Source: Nostoc sp. HK-01
Lineage (GTDB): Bacteria > Cyanobacteriota > Cyanobacteriia > Cyanobacteriales > Nostocaceae
DNA: 64,000 nt
Assembly: GCA_003990705.1 (NCBI GenBank)
Contig: AP018318.1
Coordinates: 4,715,501-4,779,500, forward strand
Direction: 5' to 3'
Shown here: in pieces, positions 9,330 through 15,200 of the stretch
Layout of the letters: every line of letters starts with the position of its first letter
Numbering within the stretch: the stretch's first letter is position 1
Program-made: the position numbers and the translations under genes
The notes under the pieces: generated by a model
What the model was told of the DNA's origin: nothing
The model's database searches: none
Seen by the model: the letters and a program-made list of their open reading frames with translations, nothing else

Positions 9330-10172
9330 CTACTTTGGGCTTTCTTGTAGGAGTTCGGGGATTGTTACGAATCGGTAGCCTTGCTGTTTCAGCCCAGCGA
9401 TGATTTGTGGTAGTGCTTCTACTGTTCTATGGCGATCGCCTCCACCATCGTGCATCAACACAATAGCGCCTGGTTTGGCACCTTTCAACACATTGTTAAC
9501 AAATGCTTGCGGTTTGGCATGAGGGTCAGTATCTGCTGAAGTTAATGACCACATAACTACAGAGTATTTCTGTCTTTTGGCATAAGCTGCTAATCCATTA
9601 TTTAAAAAACCTCCAGGCGGTCGAAACAAAGTTGTTTTGACTCCTGTTGTTTTGTAAATCAGATCAGATGTGCGGTCAATTTCCTTTTTGGCTGTGGCTT
9701 CATCCATACTTTTATACCAGTGATGCCAAGTATGGTTGCCAATGGCGTGTCCCTCAGCTACAACTTGCTTGGCAATTTCAGGATTTGCTTGTAAAGCACT
9801 CCCTACCCAAAAGAAGGTCACTTTAACATTATTTGCTTTGAAGATATCCAGCATTTGTAAGGTTGATGATGGCCAGGGGCCATCATCAACCGTCAAGGCA
9901 ATAACTTTCTCTTGATTACTAGGTTCTACTTTATATAAGGTTTTTCCTTGAAATTTCGTCAGAACCTCGAAATTAAGGTTTTCTAGATTAGTTGATGGCT
10001 GTGATTTAGCATCTATTGGACTGGTTACTGGTTGATCTGGCACTTGTGCTGCATGGACTTTGTTAATTGGATGGGCATTTTCCAATTTTGCAGACGTGCT
10101 ACAGCTTGTTACACAAAAGGCGATCGCAACAACACCAAATATTCTGTGTCGCTTCAGGTTCTTATCTGTCAC
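9330..10172 (-). CDS. Polysaccharide deacetylase (NodB domain), predicted lipoprotein
   Basis: The first 24 residues look like a lipoprotein signal with a V-T-S-C lipobox at Cys24. Residues 85-278 form a NodB-type carbohydrate esterase domain: the metal-site Asp in TVDDGP (D96/D97), the HxxxH region GNHTWHH (H147, H151), RPPGG, and the late motif VLMHDGGGDR. Such enzymes remove N- or O-acetyl groups from peptidoglycan or surface polysaccharide in the periplasm. It is transcribed alone, away from the tRNA array. Confidence 0.88.
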   Translation of the reverse strand: MTDKNLKRHRIFGVVAIAFCVTSCSTSAKLENAHPINKVHAAQVPDQPVTSPIDAKSQPSTNLENLNFEVLTKFQGKTLYKVEPSNQEKVIALTVDDGPWPSSTLQMLDIFKANNVKVTFFWVGSALQANPEIAKQVVAEGHAIGNHTWHHWYKSMDEATAKKEIDRTSDLIYKTTGVKTTLFRPPGGFLNNGLAAYAKRQKYSVVMWSLTSADTDPHAKPQAFVNNVLKGAKPGAIVLMHDGGGDRHRTVEALPQIIAGLKQQGYRFVTIPELLQESPK

Positions 10173-10296
10173 ATCAGGTTCCTAAAATATTCAGCCCATC
10201 ATAAGCTTGTAGTTTTACTTTTTAGAGAGGTTAATAAGTCACAAGCCAAGCAATCTAAGGGTTTTCAGCAATTTTTTAAAATTTTTTCTCAACCCC

Positions 10297-10336
10297 TTGA
10301 CATCTTTTGTAGTATTTATGTAGTATATATGTAGTG
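10297..10336 (+). promoter_or_regulatory. Candidate promoter of the tRNA array with 11-bp direct repeats
   Basis: TTGACA at 10297-10302 is followed after 18 nt by TAGTAT at 10321-10326, a reasonable sigma-70-type promoter facing the tRNA array. Overlapping the -10 region are tandem copies GTAGTATTTAT (10309-10319), GTAGTATATAT (10320-10330) and a partial GTAGTG (10331-10336), spaced about one helical turn, as an operator might be. Confidence 0.5.
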
Positions 10337-10370
10337 AGGCGAAAGACAAAGCCTTCCAAAGTTAAAAGTC

Positions 10371-10565
10371 ATGTTCTACACACAAATACAGAACAGGTAC
10401 TGGAATAAACGAAAGTCTCCAGTCAAAAAAGCCTCTCCCACTTCTAAACAACTAGAAGTAGAGGATATCCAAGCCAAAAGTTCTAAATTAGCTCAGGCAA
10501 AAACCACCGAATACATCAGTAATACACAACAGGTTTATTACTTAGAAAGTCGGTTATTTAGTTAA
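10371..10565 (+). CDS. Possible small protein ahead of the tRNA array
   Basis: A 64-residue frame, rich in Lys and Ser/Thr, begins with ATG shortly after the candidate array promoter and would lie on the same transcript as the tRNAs. I see no strong ribosome binding site and recognise no family. It could be a leader peptide or a chance frame. Confidence 0.25.
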   Translation: MFYTQIQNRYWNKRKSPVKKASPTSKQLEVEDIQAKSSKLAQAKTTEYISNTQQVYYLESRLFS

Positions 10566-10683
10566 CAGTTTTTCTTAATCAAAGTAATTTTTCCGAACCT
10601 TGAAAACTGAATAAGGAATGGGCAAGTTCACCAAAAATTATCTGTGCATCTAATCCTAAAAATTAGGCACAGATACCAAACAT

Positions 10684-10757
10684 GGGGGTATAGCTCAAAT
10701 GGTGAGAGCGATCGCCTGTCGAGCGATAGGTTGCGAGTTCGAGTCTCGTTACTCCCG
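10684..10757 (+). tRNA. tRNA-Asp(GTC), array gene 1
   Basis: Acceptor GGGGGTA/TACTCCC, anticodon arm ATCGC-CTGTCGA-GCGAT with anticodon GTC, T-loop TTCGAGT and discriminator G, as expected for Asp. The HIP1-like GCGATCGC forms one side of the anticodon stem, and the other side matches it. Confidence 0.92.
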
Positions 10758-10760
10758 TGT

Positions 10761-10834
10761 AGCCTTGTGGACGACTAGATAAGTCGCTGCGCCTCTCAAG
10801 CACAGAGAAGCGGGTGCAACTCCCGTCAAGGCTC
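10761..10834 (+). tRNA. tRNA-Glu(CTC), array gene 2
   Basis: Acceptor AGCCTTG/CAAGGCT pairs fully. The anticodon loop CTCTCAA gives CTC. The anticodon stem TGCGC/GCACA has one C-A mismatch, and the T-loop is TGCAACT rather than TTC. It is probably a weak or decaying tRNA. Confidence 0.7.
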
Positions 10835-10840
10835 CTATAA

Positions 10841-10913
10841 GGCTGAGTAGCCAAGTGGTTGAAGGCATTGGTCTGCAAAACCGACATCGTGAGTTCGATT
10901 CTCACCTCAGCCT
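10841..10913 (+). tRNA. tRNA-Cys(GCA), array gene 3
   Basis: Acceptor GGCTGAG/CTCAGCC, anticodon loop CTGCAAA (GCA), T-arm GTGAG-TTCGATT-CTCAC and discriminator T, the Cys identity base. Confidence 0.93.
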
Positions 10914-10922
10914 TTGGTACCT

Positions 10923-10994
10923 TGTAGTGTAGCTTAACGGTAAAGCCCTCGGCTCATAACCGAGTATATGCGGGTTCAACTCCCGCCACTGCTA
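10923..10994 (+). tRNA. tRNA with CAT anticodon (Met, or Ile2), array gene 4
   Basis: Anticodon arm CTCGG-CTCATAA-CCGAG gives CAT, and the T-arm is GCGGG-TTCAACT-CCCGC. The acceptor TGTAGTG/CACTGCT has a T-T clash at the first pair. It lacks the three G-C pairs of an initiator, so it would be elongator Met or lysidine-type Ile. Confidence 0.8.
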
Positions 10995-10996
10995 AT

Positions 10997-11068
10997 GCAG
11001 GGATGGTGTAACGGCAACACCTCGTGACTCCAAATCCGATGTTCTAGGTTCAAATCCTAGTCCCTGCG
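10997..11068 (+). tRNA. tRNA-Trp(CCA) with bulged anticodon stem, array gene 5
   Basis: Acceptor GCAGGGA/TCCCTGC and T-arm CTAGG-TTCAAAT-CCTAG pair perfectly, and the discriminator is G as for Trp. The anticodon loop CTCCAAA (CCA) is closed by TCGTGA against TCCGA, which pairs only if one T is bulged out. Confidence 0.65.
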
Positions 11069-11078
11069 TTCTACTTTT

Positions 11079-11151
11079 GCCCCCGTGGACGAACGGTTAA
11101 ATCACTGCACTTTCAAAGCGGAGATTGCGGGTTCAAATCCCGTCGGGGGAA
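11079..11151 (+). tRNA. tRNA-Glu(TTC), array gene 6
   Basis: Loop CTTTCAA gives TTC. The acceptor GCCCCCG/CGGGGGA mispairs at position 1-72, and the anticodon stem has an A-A clash next to the loop. The T-arm GCGGG-TTCAAAT-CCCGT is good. It differs clearly from the two housekeeping tRNA-Glu genes at 3950 and 4071. Confidence 0.75.
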
Positions 11152-11155
11152 TTAT

Positions 11156-11232
11156 GGGTCGATGGCCGAGTCTGGTTAAAGGCGACAGTCTGTAAAACTG
11201 TTCTATTTTGTTCGCAGGTTCAAATCGACCCA
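11156..11232 (+). pseudogene. Degenerate tRNA-Tyr(GTA), array gene 7
   Basis: Acceptor GGGTCGA/TCGACCC, anticodon arm ACAGT-CTGTAAA-ACTGT (GTA) and a long variable region fit tRNA-Tyr. After T-stem GCAGG and TTCAAA the sequence passes straight into the acceptor strand TCGACCC, so the 3' half of the T-stem (about CCTGC) is missing. The T-arm cannot form. Confidence 0.75.
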
Positions 11233-11236
11233 TTGT

Positions 11237-11326
11237 GGAGAGGTGGCTGAGTGGTTCAAAGCATCCTCCTGCTAAGAGGAAACGGGTAGTTAATACTCGT
11301 CGAGGGTTCAAATCCCTCTCTCTCCG
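11237..11326 (+). tRNA. tRNA-Ser(GCT), array gene 8
   Basis: A 90-nt class II tRNA: acceptor GGAGAGG/TCTCTCC, anticodon arm TCCTC-CTGCTAA-GAGGA (GCT), a long variable arm, T-arm GAGGG-TTCAAAT-CCCTC and discriminator G. Confidence 0.93.
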
Positions 11327-11331
11327 CCTGA

Positions 11332-11400
11332 AAAGTGCTGAGTGCTGAGTGCTGAGTCAAAATACTAGTCCCTAGCCTCTAGCCTCTAGCCCCTAATCCC
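11332..11400. repeat. Short tandem repeats inside the tRNA array
   Basis: Copies of a GTGCTGA heptamer (near 11335-11357) and of CCTCTAG-type heptamers (near 11371-11392) fill the gap between tRNA-Ser and tRNA-Arg. Such heptamers are a known trait of Nostocales spacers. Confidence 0.75.
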
Positions 11401-11404
11401 TATT

Positions 11405-11479
11405 GAGAGCGTGGTGTAACTGGATAACATCTCAGTCTACGAAACTGAAGAAGTGGGGGTTCAAATCCCTTCGCTCTCG
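11405..11479 (+). tRNA. tRNA-Arg(ACG), array gene 9
   Basis: Acceptor GAGAGCG/CGCTCTC, anticodon arm TCAGT-CTACGAA-ACTGA (ACG, read as ICG after deamination), T-loop TTCAAAT and discriminator G. Confidence 0.9.
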
Positions 11480-11486
11480 TTACATA

Positions 11487-11555
11487 GGAGAGATGGTGGA
11501 GTGGCTGATTCAAGTTGAATTAAACCAGTCCACGGGGTAATTACCCATCTCTCCT
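11487..11555 (+). pseudogene. tRNA-like remnant, array position 10
   Basis: A perfect 7-bp acceptor (GGAGAGA/TCTCTCC) and a D-arm-like TGGTGGAGTGG lie in the right place and spacing. The middle has no usable anticodon loop, only ATTCAA-G-TTGAAT, and the T-arm lacks TTC and is reduced to GGGTAATTACCC. It is probably a decayed tRNA; its original identity is unclear. Confidence 0.55.
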
Positions 11556-11561
11556 TCCTAT

Positions 11562-11635
11562 CCCCTGGTAGCTCAGTTGGTAGTAGTGCCTGTTTGAAAA
11601 ACAGGAGGTCGTCGGTTCAATTCCGACCTGGGGGA
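11562..11635 (+). tRNA. tRNA-Phe(GAA), array gene 11
   Basis: Acceptor CCCCTGG/CTGGGGG, anticodon arm CCTGT-TTGAAAA-ACAGG (GAA), T-arm GTCGG-TTCAATT-CCGAC, discriminator A. The D-stem GCTC has a weak partner. Confidence 0.88.
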
Positions 11636-11641
11636 CTGCGT

Positions 11642-11714
11642 TGCCTCGTAGCTCAGTGGTAGTAGCGATCGCCTGTTAAGCGAAAAGTCGCAGGTTCAAA
11701 TCCTGCCGAGGCAG
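11642..11714 (+). tRNA. tRNA-Asn(GTT), array gene 12
   Basis: Acceptor TGCCTCG/CGAGGCA, anticodon loop CTGTTAA (GTT), T-arm GCAGG-TTCAAAT-CCTGC, discriminator G, and CCA encoded at 11715-11717. A HIP1 octamer makes the 5' side of the anticodon stem and leaves an A-A mismatch at its base. Confidence 0.9.
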
Positions 11715-11722
11715 CCATTCAT

Positions 11723-11795
11723 TGCCGGGTGGACGAATTGGTAAGTCGCATCGCTCTGAACGATGAGGTTGCAGGTTCAAAGCCTGCCCTGGCAA
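11723..11795 (+). tRNA. tRNA-Gln(CTG), array gene 13
   Basis: Acceptor TGCCGGG/CCTGGCA, anticodon arm CATCG-CTCTGAA-CGATG (CTG), T-arm GCAGG-TTCAAAG-CCTGC, discriminator A. Many cyanobacteria read CAG with the TTG isoacceptor alone, so this is likely supernumerary. Confidence 0.85.
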
Positions 11796-11798
11796 TAA

Positions 11799-11871
11799 AG
11801 CCCTGTGGTGTAATTGGCAACATCCCGCCCTTTGAAGGCGAAGATTCCAGGTTCGACCCCTGGCAGGGCTG
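11799..11871 (+). tRNA. tRNA-Gln(TTG), array gene 14
   Basis: Acceptor AGCCCTG/CAGGGCT, anticodon loop CTTTGAA (TTG) on stem CCGCC/GGCGA with one mismatch, T-arm CCAGG-TTCGACC-CCTGG, discriminator G and CCA encoded at 11872-11874. Confidence 0.88.
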
Positions 11872-11880
11872 CCAAACTTT

Positions 11881-11985
11881 GCTCTTGTAGCCCAATTGGA
11901 AGAGGCTGCCGTCTCAAAAACGGTATGTTGTGGGTACCCTTTGGGAAGCCACCCTGAAGGGTGTCTACGAGTCTCACCAAGAGTA
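11881..11985 (+). tRNA. tRNA-Leu(CAA), T-loop interrupted, array gene 15
   Basis: Acceptor GCTCTTG/CAAGAGT, anticodon arm GCCGT-CTCAAAA-ACGGT (CAA), a 5-nt variable loop, and CCA encoded at 11986-11988. T-stem halves GTGGG and CTCAC are separated by a T-loop carrying a 31-nt insertion (11936-11966). Without it the loop would be TACGAGT. The short variable loop is odd for Leu. Confidence 0.75.
11936..11966 (+). repeat. 31-nt insertion in the T-loop of tRNA-Leu(CAA)
   Basis: The insert contains a hairpin CACCC-TGAA-GGGTG and is flanked by TAC on the left (from 11935) and TAC on the right (from 11966). It resembles the small dispersed repeats described in Nostoc. The neighbouring tRNA-Leu(TAA) has the same body without the insert, which defines its limits. 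Confidence 0.7.
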
Positions 11986-11994
11986 CCAAAACTA

Positions 11995-12070
11995 GCTCCT
12001 GTAGCCCAATTGGAAGAGGCGGCAGACTTAAAATCTGTTAGTTGTGTGGGTTCGACTCCCACCGGGAGTA
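11995..12070 (+). tRNA. tRNA-Leu(TAA), class I shape, array gene 16
   Basis: Acceptor GCTCCTG/CGGGAGT, anticodon arm GCAGA-CTTAAAA-TCTGT (TAA), variable loop about 7 nt, T-arm GTGGG-TTCGACT-CCCAC, CCA at 12071-12073. It has no group I intron, unlike the usual cyanobacterial tRNA-Leu(UAA). Confidence 0.85.
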
Positions 12071-12074
12071 CCAA

Positions 12075-12148
12075 CGGGATGTGGCGCAACTTGGTAGCGC
12101 GGCAGCTTTGGGAGCTGAAGGTTGCAGGTTCAAATCCTGCCATCCCGA
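12075..12148 (+). tRNA. tRNA-Pro(TGG), array gene 17
   Basis: Acceptor CGGGATG/CATCCCG, anticodon loop TTTGGGA (TGG), T-arm GCAGG-TTCAAAT-CCTGC, discriminator A. The D-arm TGGCGCAACTTGGTAGCGC is typical of Pro. Confidence 0.93.
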
Positions 12149-12151
12149 TAT

Positions 12152-12224
12152 GCCCCTGTGACGGAACGGCATACGTGCTGGAATCAGAGTCCAGATTTTA
12201 CAGGTTCAAATCCTGTCAGGGGTA
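12152..12224 (+). tRNA. tRNA-Leu(CAG), class I shape, array gene 18
   Basis: Acceptor GCCCCTG/CAGGGGT, anticodon arm CTGGA-ATCAGAG-TCCAG (CAG), T-arm ACAGG-TTCAAAT-CCTGT, discriminator A. The D-arm (ACGGAACGGCATACGT) looks Leu-like, but the variable loop is only 5 nt. Confidence 0.85.
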
Positions 12225-12228
12225 CTAA

Positions 12229-12305
<77 letters not shown>

Positions 12306-12317
12306 ATATCAGAGTAT

Positions 12318-12391
12318 GCCCTTGTAGCCCAACTGGAAGAGGTGCTTCGCTTAGAACGAAGAGGTTGCTGGTTCAAATCCAGTCAGGGGCA
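12318..12391 (+). tRNA. tRNA-Leu(TAG), class I shape, array gene 20
   Basis: Acceptor GCCCTTG/CAGGGGC, anticodon arm CTTCG-CTTAGAA-CGAAG (TAG), short variable loop, T-arm GCTGG-TTCAAAT-CCAGT, discriminator A. The D-arm matches those of the CAA and TAA genes in the array. Confidence 0.88.
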
Positions 12392-12400
12392 TTGGTGAAA

Positions 12401-12474
12401 TGCGGGGATGGAGCAAGAGTGGCTTAGAGGTCTCATAAGCCTCATATCAGCAGGTGCAACTCCTGCCCCCGTCA
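12401..12474 (+). tRNA. tRNA-Met(CAT), initiator-like, array gene 21
   Basis: Acceptor TGCGGGG/CCCCGTC has a mismatch at the first pair, as initiators do, and the D-arm GGAGCA resembles tRNA-fMet. The anticodon loop is CTCATAA, but the stem end GGT/GCC lacks the full three G-C pairs. The T-loop is TGCAACT. CCA is encoded at 12475-12477. Confidence 0.78.
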
Positions 12475-12477
12475 CCA

Positions 12478-12545
12478 AATAAGGCAAAAGTCACAAGTTA
12501 AAAGGCAAAAGTAAAGAAAAAGAAAATCTTTTTACTTTTTAACAA
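12478..12545. repeat. AAAAGT-type repeats between tRNA-Met and tRNA-Thr
   Basis: The spacer consists of near-repeats of AGGCAAAAGT and AAAGTTAAA, with a run of A followed by a run of T (near 12513-12540) that may form a weak hairpin. Confidence 0.5.
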
Positions 12546-12547
12546 GT

Positions 12548-12620
12548 GCTGGTGTAGCTCAACTGGCAGAGCAACTGACTTGTAATCAGTAGGTTGCAGG
12601 TTCAATTCCTGTCACCAGCC
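12548..12620 (+). tRNA. tRNA-Thr(TGT), array gene 22
   Basis: Acceptor GCTGGTG/CACCAGC, anticodon arm ACTGA-CTTGTAA-TCAGT (TGT), T-arm GCAGG-TTCAATT-CCTGT, CCA at 12621-12623. The discriminator is C, unusual for Thr. Confidence 0.92.
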
Positions 12621-12632
12621 CCAGAATACGAT

Positions 12633-12703
12633 GCGATCGTGGTGTAACGGCAGCATCAGAGTCTTCCAAACTCACGGTACGAGTTCGAGTCTCGTCGATC
12701 GCT
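12633..12703 (+). tRNA. tRNA-Gly(TCC), array gene 23
   Basis: Acceptor GCGATCG/CGATCGC, anticodon loop CTTCCAA (TCC) on stem AGAGT/ACTCA with one mismatch, T-arm ACGAG-TTCGAGT-CTCGT, discriminator T. A HIP1-like sequence forms the acceptor stem. Confidence 0.88.
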
Positions 12704-12712
12704 CTGAAACTT

Positions 12713-12784
12713 GCGGGTGTGATGTAATCGGTAGCATCTGAGTGCGCCACATTCAGCGTGTGGGTTCAAATCCCTTCACTCGCT
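12713..12784 (+). tRNA. tRNA-Gly(GCC), array gene 24
   Basis: Acceptor GCGGGTG/CACTCGC, anticodon arm TGAGT-GCGCCAC-ATTCA (GCC) with C at position 33, and a T-stem GTGGG/CCCTT with one T-T clash. The discriminator is T. Confidence 0.8.
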
Positions 12785-12789
12785 TGCGT

Positions 12790-12861
12790 AGTCCTGTAGT
12801 TCAACGGTAGAGCAATTGCCTTACAAGCAATAAGTTGCGGGTTCAAATCCTGTCAGGACTA
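12790..12861 (+). tRNA. tRNA-Val(TAC), array gene 25
   Basis: Acceptor AGTCCTG/CAGGACT, anticodon arm ATTGC-CTTACAA-GCAAT (TAC), T-loop TTCAAAT, discriminator A, CCA encoded at 12862-12864. Confidence 0.92.
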
Positions 12862-12870
12862 CCAATTATT

Positions 12871-12944
12871 GGGAGTGTAGCTCAACTGAAGAGAGCATCG
12901 AGCTTCTAACTCGAAGGTTGTAGGTTTGAGTCCTACCACTCTCG
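12871..12944 (+). tRNA. tRNA-Arg(TCT), array gene 26
   Basis: Acceptor GGGAGTG/CACTCTC, anticodon arm TCGAG-CTTCTAA-CTCGA (TCT), T-arm GTAGG-TTTGAGT-CCTAC, discriminator G. Confidence 0.9.
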
Positions 12945-13030
12945 CCTGAATAAGTCAAAAGTTAAAGGTTAAAAGGTAAAACAAAAAATTCAATTTTTAC
13001 TTTCTACTTTACACTTTTTACTTTCTTCAT
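12945..13030. repeat. AAAAGTT/AACTTTT-type repeats between tRNA-Arg and tRNA-Ala
   Basis: The spacer holds AGTTAAAGGTTAAAAGGT-like repeats followed by a run of TTTTTACTTTCTACTTT-like repeats. The two halves are roughly complementary. Confidence 0.5.
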
Positions 13031-13104
13031 GGGGTCATAGCTCAAATGGCTAGAGCGCCTGCCTTGCAAGCAGGAGGTTATGGGTTCAATTCCCATTGAT
13101 TCCA
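13031..13104 (+). tRNA. tRNA-Ala(TGC), array gene 27
   Basis: Acceptor GGGGTCA/TGATTCC, anticodon arm CCTGC-CTTGCAA-GCAGG (TGC), T-arm ATGGG-TTCAATT-CCCAT, discriminator A. The G3-U70 pair, the Ala identity element, is present. Confidence 0.94.
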
Positions 13105-13109
13105 CTGAT

Positions 13110-13184
13110 GGTGTCTGAAGCCAAAGCGGTCGAGGCACTGGTTTGTGGAACCAGTCACAGCGAGTTCAAGTCTCGTCGGACACC
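13110..13184 (+). tRNA. tRNA-His(GTG), array gene 28
   Basis: Acceptor GTGTCTG/CGGACAC with the extra G at -1 facing C73 that marks His, anticodon arm CTGGT-TTGTGGA-ACCAG (GTG), T-loop TTCAAGT. Confidence 0.93.
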
Positions 13185-13191
13185 CGTGAAT

Positions 13192-13274
13192 GGAAGATGC
13201 CGCTAAATGGTTGGCAACCGGTCTTGAAAACCGGGGTGGGGTAATACCCAGGAGTTCGATTCTTCCATCTTCCG
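13192..13274 (+). tRNA. tRNA-Ser(TGA), array gene 29
   Basis: A class II tRNA of 83 nt: acceptor GGAAGAT/ATCTTCC, anticodon arm CCGGT-CTTGAAA-ACCGG (TGA), a long variable arm GGTGGGGTAATACCC, T-loop TTCGATT, discriminator G. Confidence 0.9.
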
Positions 13275-13278
13275 CCTT

Positions 13279-13350
13279 CCACCTGAAGCCGAAAAGTGAG
13301 GCGCTGTGCTGATAACACAGAAACAGGAGGGGCAGTACCTCCCTGGTGGA
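13279..13350 (+). tRNA. tRNA-Ile(GAT) with odd T-loop, array gene 30
   Basis: Anticodon arm CTGTG-CTGATAA-CACAG gives GAT. Acceptor CCACCTG/CTGGTGG has one T-T clash. T-stem GGAGG/CCTCC is good, but its loop GGCAGTA lacks TTC, so T-loop modification and folding are doubtful. Confidence 0.75.
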
Positions 13351-13374
13351 TTTTACTTCCCATTCCTTATTCAT

Positions 13375-13446
13375 GGGTGGTTGGCATAGCGGCTGTGCAG
13401 CGGGCTTTTAATCCGCCATAGAGAGGTTCGACTCCTCTACCACCCA
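13375..13446 (+). tRNA. tRNA-Lys(TTT), array gene 31
   Basis: Acceptor GGGTGGT/ACCACCC, anticodon arm GCGGG-CTTTTAA-TCCGC (TTT), T-arm AGAGG-TTCGACT-CCTCT, discriminator A. It is the last gene of the array, 14 bp before the stop of the TPR gene on the other strand. Confidence 0.93.
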
Positions 13447-13460
13447 TTTTCAATAGACTT

Positions 13461-14483
13461 TTACAGAGAATCTATCTGCTGCTGTACTTTTTGCGATAGT
13501 GGTTGATACTCAATTTGCTGAGATAATTCATGAGCATTTTGGTAGCAAGATAGCGCCTTTTTTTTGCGTTTTGTTGAGGCGTACAAGTTACCCATATTTA
13601 ACAAGCTCGAAATTTCTCCCAGGCGATCGCCTAATTCTTGATAAATTGCGATCGCTTGCTTATAAAATTTCATTGCCTGCCAGTTATTACCCAAAATGCT
13701 GTAGGTATAACCAATGTTGTTCAGAGTTGTGGCTTCACCAGATCTGTCTTGAAGTGCGCGGCGAGATAAAAGTACTTGATAGTAAAGTAGCAGTGCTTGT
13801 TTAGGTTGCCCTAAATCACTGTAAACAGAAGCAATATTATTCATAGTAGTTGCTTCACCAACAAAATTTTTGACTGCTCGTTGAATAGAAAGTGCTTCCT
13901 GCAAAAATTCTAGAGCTTGTCCATGCTGGCCTAAGATACTGTAAGCAAACCCAAGACCATTTAATGTGGTGCCTTCACCAGAAAAATCACCTAGTAATCG
14001 CCGCATCGAGAGAATTTGGTGTTGTAACAACAGCGCACGTTTGGGTTCTCCTAATTTAGTGTAAATTAGTGCCACATCATTGAGCGTCGAAACTTCACCC
14101 TGAGTGTCTTGCAATCTTCTAAAGATTTTCAGAGCTTGATCAAGATATTTCAGCGCTTGCGAAAACTTTCCGAGACGGCTGTAGGTAGAACCAAGATTAC
14201 TCAGAGCAGTTGCTTCTGCTCTGGCGTTACTTATATCTTGAGCAACCAAAAGCGCCTGCTCAAAACACTCTAATGCCCTTTGAGGTTGCCAGCAACCAAG
14301 GTGAGCTAAACCGAGGTCGTTTAACGTGTAACCCTCTTTGGCACGATCAGAAATTGCTCTAGCTAATTCTAAATTTTTGGTTGCCAGAGCGAGTGATTCT
14401 TGAAGTTTACCTTGCTGGTAATAGCGGGTTGCTTGATCACGACGTTGTTCCCACTCTTGGACTGGATTGAATGATTGCGTCAT
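13461..14483 (-). CDS. Tetratricopeptide repeat protein
   Basis: The 340-residue protein is built of about seven 40-residue TPR units (residues 15-335) of the kinesin-light-chain type, with repeated elements such as ATTLNNIGYTYSILG and QALEFLQEAL. TPRs are protein-binding scaffolds. There is no catalytic domain, signal peptide or membrane segment, so it is probably a cytoplasmic adaptor. The gene ends 14 bp from the last tRNA of the array and marks its right border. Confidence 0.85.
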   Translation of the reverse strand: MTQSFNPVQEWEQRRDQATRYYQQGKLQESLALATKNLELARAISDRAKEGYTLNDLGLAHLGCWQPQRALECFEQALLVAQDISNARAEATALSNLGSTYSRLGKFSQALKYLDQALKIFRRLQDTQGEVSTLNDVALIYTKLGEPKRALLLQHQILSMRRLLGDFSGEGTTLNGLGFAYSILGQHGQALEFLQEALSIQRAVKNFVGEATTMNNIASVYSDLGQPKQALLLYYQVLLSRRALQDRSGEATTLNNIGYTYSILGNNWQAMKFYKQAIAIYQELGDRLGEISSLLNMGNLYASTKRKKKALSCYQNAHELSQQIEYQPLSQKVQQQIDSL

Positions 14484-15200
14484 TTGACCTCAGTTGCACT
14501 GGAGATACTTTAGGCAGGCTCTTGTTGAGCAAACACCCTTAAGACAGAAATTTTCTTAGGTTGCCCATCAATGTTAATCATTATTCTCTACCTTCAGATA
14601 TAGGATGTAAATAGGAAAGTGTGGTATATTTTTCGACTAAACTAACTAATTTATATAAATTTCTAAGATAATAGGTTAAGTTTCATAGCTTATTCTTGTA
14701 AATTCATCAACTCACTAATTGAATAAGTTTTTTTGACGTAAATCTAAAAAATAAGCAATATTTTAGTTAATTTAAGACTAGTGTCTTCAATGTATTGTCT
14801 AAGGGAATAATTTGTAGTTTTGTTAAGATATGTGAAAATTTCAAGGTAACGAAATCTTACATACCTTGAAAGGGTTATTCAGAGAGAGTAATTAGATAAA
14901 TCTGCTAAAGATAACCCATAATCTGCGTTGCTGCGACTTAAATATTTTTAATGGAGATCTTACACGAAGCTACTGTAATTCAGGTCTACAGAGACAAAAC
15001 CCCTTTTGGTGAAACTCCTATGTTGCTAATTTTCTTTTGTTGCAACGAGGATAAAAATACTTCCTCTAACCTTATACTTAAACAGAATCAGAAATTGAGC
15101 GATCGCTTTTTAAACCTCTCCAAACAACTTTTATTCTTAGATTGTTGACATTGGGTAATTTTAGATACTTTTTAAATTTATTTAAATTAAAATAATAATC
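14484..15200. other. Intergenic region, no convincing gene
   Basis: The 717 bases between the TPR and Uma2 genes hold only a weak 65-codon frame at 14951-15148, without a good start signal or recognisable content. The TPR gene promoter should lie at its left end. Confidence 0.45.

Noticed and set aside
11995-12070. Group I intron in tRNA-Leu(TAA), common in cyanobacteria
   Set aside because: The anticodon loop is continuous; this array gene has no intron.
14951-15148. 65-codon frame
   Set aside because: No start signal, unlikely composition, in an AT-rich spacer.
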